Part shown: positions 7,855 to 13,139 of the stretch, in pieces
Layout of the letters: each line of letters opens with the position of its first letter
Numbering within the stretch: the stretch's first letter is position 1
Assembly: GCA_964017145.1 (NCBI GenBank)
Contig: CAXHKQ010000227.1
Coordinates: forward strand, 1 to 13,139
Length of the DNA: 13,139 nt
Direction of reading: 5' to 3'
DNA from: Agrocybe praecox
Lineage: Eukaryota > Basidiomycota > Agaricomycetes > Agaricales > Agrocybaceae
Translations under genes and position numbers: made by a program
Notes under the pieces: generated by a model
Told to the model about the DNA's origin: nothing
Seen by the model: the letters and a program-made list of their open reading frames with translations, nothing else
Database searches by the model: none

Positions 7855-8369
7855 CTGAGACCGGCGCCGTGTATACAAATATTATTCAAAACATGTTAAT
7901 TCAACCGAACCCCGGCCGCTGACTAATTCGATAATTTCTACATCACTCCCTCACGGTTTTTTGAACGAAGCACGAATATCGATGATATGTCGCAATGGCA
8001 ATGGAAATCTCCTCCCCATTCTCTGCGCAGACTCTGTGCTCTCCAGCATAACGGTGGGGGTTCCACGACAAGTGGCCAACGTCGTCTGAGTCTTCGTCGC
8101 TGTCGGAGACGCTGGGAAGTTTTTTTTGTCGGTTCAGTCATCTCTCCGTCTCGATCAAGATTCGCCAAATAGCTTCGTCGTCGTCCGCGGCGCAGTCAAG
8201 AGTCGTGTGAACGTGTGGCCGGAACAATTGTGCCGGGGCATTGTGGGATAATATTGAGTCCGCGGGTGCGCCGGTGAAATATCGAGTGCGGGCCAATGTT
8301 CGAGATAAGTGGGCGCTCGAGGTTGTTCGGAGTCGCACGCGGTTGGGAGTTTCAGCTGTTGCTGCTGCG

Positions 8370-8410
8370 GATAGGTGTTAAAAATTGCCTCAATTTTTCT
8401 ATGGCATGTA
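8370..8410 (+). repeat. Left direct repeat of block F
   Basis: This is the left copy, with a perfect 8-bp inverted repeat around CCT (8380-8398). Compare with 9008-9048. Confidence 0.6.
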
Positions 8411-9007
8411 ACAGGCCGTCCGTGAAGTCGTTAGGGAATATGATACATTTTATAAAAATATTTCTGAATAGTCTGCATAGATCCTTCTATAAAGGTGAAC
8501 AGAAACAAAATGACATCAACAGCACATTTGTTTTTTGTTACGTATTTTAATATGATGTAAGCCACTTTTGTTATTGTGAGAAAATTAAACAAAAAACATG
8601 CTTATTTCGTGTTTATCTAAAGCTTATGCGTCTAAAGTAAACAAGTGCGCCGAGAGACAGAACATGTTAAAAATTCCTATCCGGGTTCTATCCCAGCTGG
8701 AAAAACATCGGGAGAAAAAATAAAAAACATCATTTCGGGAGACCAAAAATCAAGATTGATCGAGACTCTAACTGTCTGTTATGATTGAAATTAATAGTAG
8801 ATTTGTGTAGAGATTGCTATTCATTATTCGGGTATATCCAAAGGAAAATATTCTGGAGTAAATAAAATAATCTTCGAATTTCCTAATTGTAATAGAAAAT
8901 GCATTCGAATCGACGATATGCATCAAGTTCTGTCCACGTAGGAATTGTCAATTCGAGCCAACTACTCGATATAAGTGTGGGCACACATTTTCCAAAATCG
9001 CACTCGC

Positions 9008-9048
9008 GATAGATGTTTAAAATTGCCTTAATTGTTCGATCGAATGTT
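9008..9048 (+). repeat. Right direct repeat of block F
   Basis: This is the right copy. It shares GATAG-TGTT and AAAATTGCCT with the left copy; the internal palindrome is partly eroded. Confidence 0.6.
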
Positions 9049-9490
9049 CGTGCCTGCCTGCCAAGCCTGCCAAGGTTCCTCGTCCGGAAGTCGCATGACA
9101 TTTCCGCGCGAGCACGCTCAGCCAACACTGCGCACAGCGGTATTGAATTACAAAGTTTACATCAAAACAACTTAAAGCGAGAACGTCGCGTCGCGCCGGG
9201 CTCCACATAATTAGTATAAAGGAACGACGTGCACACGTCGGTCGTCATATGACTGAATAGCTGCGCCGTTTGTCTGCTCACGCGTGTGATTATATTTTTT
9301 TTTTGCAGTCTATTCAGCTGGCGAGGTGGTTTTTACGCGCTTGCGTTATCGCGACGCCATGGCGGAGATTTGCGAGCAAGCAGGCGCAGAGCAGACATTG
9401 GCACACAGAGTGGTGGCATTGTGCGTGTGCGTACGTGTTCGCCTTCGCACCGAGCAGCCACAAATCCCGAAATAATCGGCAAACATGAAT
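9049..9490. other. GC-rich island with possible promoter and splice-acceptor motifs
   Basis: A TATAAAG string (9215-9221) is followed by the inverted repeat CGACGTG-CA-CACGTCG (9225-9240). Further on, a T-rich tract ends in GCAG at 9303-9306, which looks like a 3' splice site. The downstream 69- and 72-codon frames (9270-9488, 9286-9495) have no recognised domain. Nothing links these motifs to a gene, so they are candidates only. Confidence 0.3.
9225..9240. promoter_or_regulatory. 7-bp inverted repeat next to a TATA-like string
   Basis: CGACGTG and CACGTCG are separated by CA and start 4 bp after a TATAAAG. It could be a dimeric transcription-factor site. No binding factor is assigned. Confidence 0.25.
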
Positions 9491-10570
9491 CTTAGGCAGG
9501 GCAATTTTTGGACATAATAGAGATCACTATTTGTAATTCCACTGAAACAAAATGGATTAAAAGTTTTGAAACAGTAAATTATTCTAATATTCTTTGGAAT
9601 AGTCAATGCTTCAAAACTTTAACATTGTTAGTCTACCTGTACCTCGGATGAAGTCAAGATTGGCCTTACTTCGATAGTGTGTATTTCGCTTCTCCTATCC
9701 TAATTCGTCATTCTTTGAATATGTTCGATCAAAATCAATCAAAAACATTAGAAATAGGGAAGGAACAACATTTTTGATGACCACTTTTTTAAGTCTTTTA
9801 CATAGTTTCATTTTAGCTCGATAGCCTTAAATCAGCGGTCCCACAACATCTCGATCAACTTCAAAAATAATTCGTCGCTAACCCTTGCAAAATTATATTT
9901 TTTCTCGATTTATAGTGCCTCATTCTATCCCTGGAGCTACAATATCTATTTTGGGAATAACAAATAGTCGCTGGGGGCCAAATACGCTTGAAAGCAAAGA
10001 TGGAACCACAATTCATAGCCCAATGGCGTTTAGATCGATTTGCACGATTCTGAGTTTTCGCGTTTACACGATATGTACATGTTTTTTTTTTATCTAACCT
10101 CAGGGTATCAGCAATCTACAGGTTCCATCCTTTTCGAAATCTGAAATTTGTTGGTTGGTTTGTTGATTTCGTCAGGAACTACCAAATTTAATCGTCCACT
10201 TCGCGCAATGTCGAAGTTTTCAAAATTGCCAAATCTAATTTCGACTAGGGCAGACCCTAGATAACAATTTCTCACGACATGTTTTGGCTCCAGCGGTCCT
10301 ACTACCTATCAGAAATCAGTGCTATAATAAGACTTTGAATATATTTTCCACCATATTTTGGGATATGTCGAACCGCGAGTTACAATAAAGGCATTTACTT
10401 CCAAACTAATGACCATTCGTTCATAAGATTTTTTATGGGTGGCTAAAAGATTATCATCATAAATCATAAATGTTGTTCCCCCATAGTTTGTCCCGGTACT
10501 AATAATGTAGTTTGATGAATATTTTGGTATACAAATTTTGAAAGTCCTTTCAATTGACTAGAGTCCGAAA
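9491..10570. other. AT-rich block, unassigned; one strong hairpin
   Basis: The composition resembles the other inserted blocks, but I find neither terminal inverted repeats nor direct repeats at its limits. It contains a 66-nt hairpin (9557-9622) and a 70-codon plus-strand frame (9885-10097) without features. It may be a degraded transposon or simply AT-rich host DNA. Confidence 0.4.
9557..9622. repeat. 66-nt long hairpin
   Basis: TTAAAAGTTTTGAAAC (9557-9572) pairs with GCTTCAAAACTTTAA (9608-9622) with one bulge and one G-T pair. A second inner stem, TATTCTA with TGGAATA, continues inward. The length fits a foldback remnant or a precursor-like hairpin; it matches no microRNA I recognise. Confidence 0.55.
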
Positions 10571-10669
10571 GTTCCAATCCGTCCCAGTCTCATGCACACG
10601 CATGCAAGGCTGTCTCTGCATTTTATTGTCTGCACACACACAACATATACCTGTCAGACGTCAGACACG

Positions 10670-10690
10670 CACACACACACACACACACAC
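10670..10690. repeat. CA dinucleotide microsatellite
   Basis: Twenty-one bases of perfect CA repeat, in a wider CA-rich neighbourhood. Confidence 0.9.
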
Positions 10691-11276
10691 TCGAACATAG
10701 TGTTGATGTTTTATTTTAAGCAAAATATTCGCATGAATTAGCGCTTAGCGAATGCACACACAAAAACACTCACGCACACACAATTATGCCACGCAGCTCA
10801 TTATTGTGTTAAGCAGTCGTCTTCGCGTGCGCGCGTGAATTAGCACAAAACCCCCTCGCCTCCGAACACTCCCACAGCGAGACCGTCAAGCGGCGCGTTA
10901 ATCAAACACATCACAACAAAGAGCCCCCACGAAATAAAACCGGGCCAGCCAGAGTGCACACGGTCAGCCAGCAAACATCAGCACCAGCATCGTCTCCGAT
11001 TTCGTCCTTTACTTGTGTGGGAAAATGCTTCCGAGCGCCACACATCACTCGACACTAACGAACGCACACACACAAAAAACACTACCATCCCATGGCCTCA
11101 ACCCTTCCCCGCTCTGTCATCAACTCGCATATAATTCTTGATCAACAGCCAAATTGACATCACCCCGAAATGATGAACGGACACGCACGCACGCCGCATT
11201 GATTGAATTAAATCGGCGATCTGATTCCCGTCGCGTCGCGCGATTGTAATTCGATTGACCAGCAGCACATCGCATG

Positions 11277-11290
11277 TGGTGGTGGTGGTG
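11277..11290. repeat. TGG trinucleotide run
   Basis: Four to five TGG units; a short microsatellite. Confidence 0.7.
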
Positions 11291-11547
11291 TCATCAATGC
11301 CGTCGTTATTGTCGTGCCTATCTGTTGTGCGGCATGTCCGCTTGTCCGCAATCAGAACCGAATCGCCACCATAATACGACGATGTTTGATGTTTATTTAT
11401 CTTTATTGTTAAGTCATTTGCCCGCCACCCTGCCGCAAGAAGACGCGATCACAGCGGCGGCGGCGAGCGGTGATGAGTCGCTCTTATGTTAGTGTGTGTG
11501 TGTGGACGATCCGCGCATATGGATCGCACAAACATCACTCGCTCTGA

Positions 11548-11562
11548 TGCTGCTGCTGCTGC
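11548..11562. repeat. TGC trinucleotide run
   Basis: Five perfect TGC units. No supported frame crosses it. Confidence 0.8.
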
Positions 11563-11611
11563 TTGGCCGGCCGTCGTCTCCGATTAAAATTAATGGGCAA
11601 TAATACAATAT

Positions 11612-11627
11612 TGTGTGTGTGTGTGTT
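11612..11627. repeat. GT microsatellite
   Basis: Perfect TG/GT run of 16 bases. Confidence 0.8.
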
Positions 11628-11876
11628 TTCTTCACTGCCCGACGACGACGCCGACGAAGACTGGACGATCGAGCGTCTGTGTGTGTATGTATGTGTGTGT
11701 CTGTGCACGCGACAATAAGTCTGAGGTCAAAATATTTACCACTTGACCCTTAACTCAATCAGTCTGTGTACGTGGGTTCCAATTTACTGCCGCGCGCACA
11801 AACCACCACTCTGAATCATGCACAGCACACAACATGCACACATACACACTCGAGAGCGTGCGAGGGAAAGATGATG

Positions 11877-11955
11877 CACACACACACACACACACATCAT
11901 TATAGTAATGGCATGGTGTGTGAGATGCGGGCATCTAGTTGTGTGTGTGTGTGTG
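11877..11955. repeat. Opposed CA and GT microsatellites
   Basis: (CA)10 at 11877-11896 and a GT run at 11941-11955 are complementary and separated by about 44 bases, so the strand could fold into a hairpin. The 11-bp palindrome CTAGTGACTAG (11965-11975) follows. Confidence 0.75.
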
Positions 11956-12396
11956 CGCGCTAGTCTAGTGACTAGTGACCGTTGCCATCGTTATGCTGTT
12001 GACCAAGATGATGCTGGTCCAGCAGCAGCCGCAGCATCATCGGCAGCAACATACCGCGACCGCGAGATAAATGACCCAGCATAATTCTATCAATATTATA
12101 TTACTGTTTCGTTCAACAATTATTGGACACATCTATCGGCACACAATTAGTCACACGAGCCACACAACATAAATATATGTTGTCGAACCCGATCTCCCGA
12201 CCGCAGAGATCCTGAACGGAAAGTCAGCGCACATTCACTCTGAGGATCAGGAATGAAAAGTAATAGCACATTTTTATTAAAACCTCAGGAAAAACGCGTT
12301 CATTCGAACATTGCGGATCATTAATATTTTACTCGTTTTGGCCGGCCGGTGTGTGCAGTAGATGTTATTATTTAATCGACGAGTGATGTGTTGCAG

Positions 12397-12439
12397 ATGA
12401 TTTACATGGAGAGCTTGAACGATGACAGCATGTATCTAG
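12397..12439 (+). CDS. Possible 43-nt microexon, unidentified
   Basis: GTGTTGCAG (ending 12396) looks like a 3' splice site, and TAG|GTGATG (donor GT at 12440-12441) looks like a 5' splice site. The 43 nt between them are open in the frame MIYMESLNDDSMYL, with balanced codon use unlike the surrounding simple-sequence DNA. If unspliced, the same frame runs on to a stop at 12508-12510 (37 codons). The polypyrimidine tract before the acceptor is weak. I do not recognise the peptide, and no neighbouring exon is visible. This is a low-confidence candidate; the strand and phase are assumed from the splice motifs. Confidence 0.15.
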
Positions 12440-13139
12440 GTGATGTGATATTGGAGGAATGTTTGCATAAATATATATTTTGTCGACACAGATCATCGTG
12501 CAACAATTGATAGAATTCGAATGAACATTGTAGTGGCTCTTAAGCTACAGGATATAAAAGAATTTAATAAATGTGTTCTAATTTGACCATGCACCCGCAA
12601 ATATACTCTGGTGTAGAAAATTTATGAAATTCTCACCACTAAATATATTTAGGGCACCAAAATGGTTGAAATACAGGTATCTGATTGCATATTGCTATTA
12701 CACTCAGTCAGTGGCGTTTAGACAATTTGTTGAATATTTTTTTATGTTAGCAACATATGAAATCATGATTACATTTTCCAAGTGTTTCTAAACTCTAAAT
12801 TGTTCCTGAACTCTAAATGTGTATCGAAAACAGTTTAAAAATAACTCAACACTCTAGTGTTCCTTTTGACGTATATACATATTTTAAGGAATACACTGAA
12901 ACATTATAAGAGCTCCATGGGTGATGTTTTTGAAACTTTTGACGTATATAAACATTTCGTTTATTTAGTTAAGCCATGATAAAAACAGCATGTCAATATT
13001 ATTATGAAAACATTATATCAATGGCTCTGCTCCAACCTTGTGACGTAGGTAAATATGTTAAGACATACATAGCAACATCATTAGTGCTTCATGTTTCAAC
13101 AGGATTAAAAGTTACAGCAGTTTATTTGATCACTCTGTA
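12440..13139. other. AT-rich block with a repeated TGACGTA motif, runs off the window
   Basis: No frame of useful length is found. Three related copies of a (C/A)CTT(T/G)TGACGTA motif occur at 12862-12880, 12935-12955 and 13036-13056. A short duplication, AACTCTAAAT, occurs near 12790-12820. The block may be the beginning of another mobile element whose end lies beyond the window. Confidence 0.4.

Larger units (their letters stand above)
7167..8369. other. GC/CpG-rich unique island without a supported gene
   Basis: Short frames occur on both strands but overlap each other and lack domains. The island contains CTGG repeats (7773-7787), a TGTGA/GT compound repeat (7825-7854) and the 13-mer AAACATGTTAATT (7889-7901), which also occurs at 2777-2789. 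It is probably host regulatory or intronic DNA. Confidence 0.5.
8370..9048. mobile_element. AT-rich block F bounded by imperfect 41-bp direct repeats
   Basis: The sequence at 8370-8410 recurs in the same orientation at 9008-9048. The first 30 positions share about 26 bases, including the core AAAATTGCCT, and the weaker remainder ends in a common ATGT. The two copies lie at the junctions between GC-rich flanks and the AT-rich interior. The left copy contains a perfect 8-bp palindrome, AAAAATTG/CAATTTTT, at 8380-8398. The interior (8411-9007) has no coding frame of note and no visible terminal inverted repeats. It could be an old insertion with direct terminal repeats, or a local duplication later interrupted. 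It is not recognised as a known family. Confidence 0.45.
10571..12396. other. GC-rich, CA/GT-microsatellite-rich island
   Basis: This is the longest uninterrupted host-like stretch. It is rich in CACA/GTGT strings and also has TGG, GGC and TGC runs. The 72-codon frame at 11274-11492 and the 65-codon frame at 11766-11963 consist largely of repeat-encoded residues and have no domains. It is probably regulatory, intronic or intergenic DNA; the last part leads into a splice-acceptor-like motif at 12391-12396. Confidence 0.5.

Noticed and set aside
8670..8700. B-box-like GGTTCTATCCC
   Set aside because: It misses conserved positions and has no matching A-box.
9270..9606. 69-86 codon frames downstream of the GCAG acceptor-like motif
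   Set aside because: They overlap in several frames and on both strands, with no domain; the acceptor alone is not enough to call an exon.
1..13139. Known insect microRNAs such as let-7, bantam, mir-1, mir-10, mir-184 or mir-276
   Set aside because: I scanned by eye for remembered seed and mature strings and found no match; this is not an exhaustive search.
1..13139. Bacterial features, CRISPR arrays or rRNA
   Set aside because: No operon-like coding density, no regularly spaced repeats and no rRNA-like sequence.

Overview
The window looks like non-coding nuclear DNA of an insect, most likely a fly or mosquito. This is an inference from CpG-tolerant unique sequence, many short CA/GT, CAT, GGC and TGC microsatellites, and abundant small non-autonomous transposons. 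The species cannot be fixed by eye. No open reading frame has a recognisable domain, codon bias or an exon chain. The longest is 146 codons and lies in repetitive CpG-rich sequence. There is no operon, rRNA, CRISPR array or convincing tRNA gene.

Two kinds of DNA alternate. GC/CpG-rich islands with microsatellites lie at about 1-1236, 2511-3430, 5600-6375, 7167-8369, 9049-9490 and 10571-12396. AT-rich blocks lie between them. Much of the AT-rich DNA resolves into mobile elements by internal symmetry: a foldback element (1240-1698); a SINE-like element with tRNA-type A and B boxes on the plus strand (1755-2104); an inverted copy of it on the minus strand (5193-5598); a doubtful third fragment (3431-3525); a 140-bp MITE with TTAA flanks (3759-3898); a 1.15-kb near-perfect palindromic MITE with TTA flanks (4033-5186), next to the tail of the second SINE; and a 787-bp element with TA flanks (6378-7164). 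A further AT-rich block (8370-9048) is bounded by imperfect 41-bp direct repeats at its junctions with GC-rich sequence. The AT-rich blocks at 2105-2510, 9491-10570 and 12440-13139 are unassigned.

The most likely picture is a long intron or intergenic region, perhaps holding regulatory DNA, into which small elements inserted over time. The only coding candidate worth a test is a possible 43-nt microexon at 12397-12439, which has a good acceptor and donor but unknown identity. The most interesting material is the tRNA-headed SINE family present as an inverted pair, and the palindromic MITE whose two arms keep related short ORFs.
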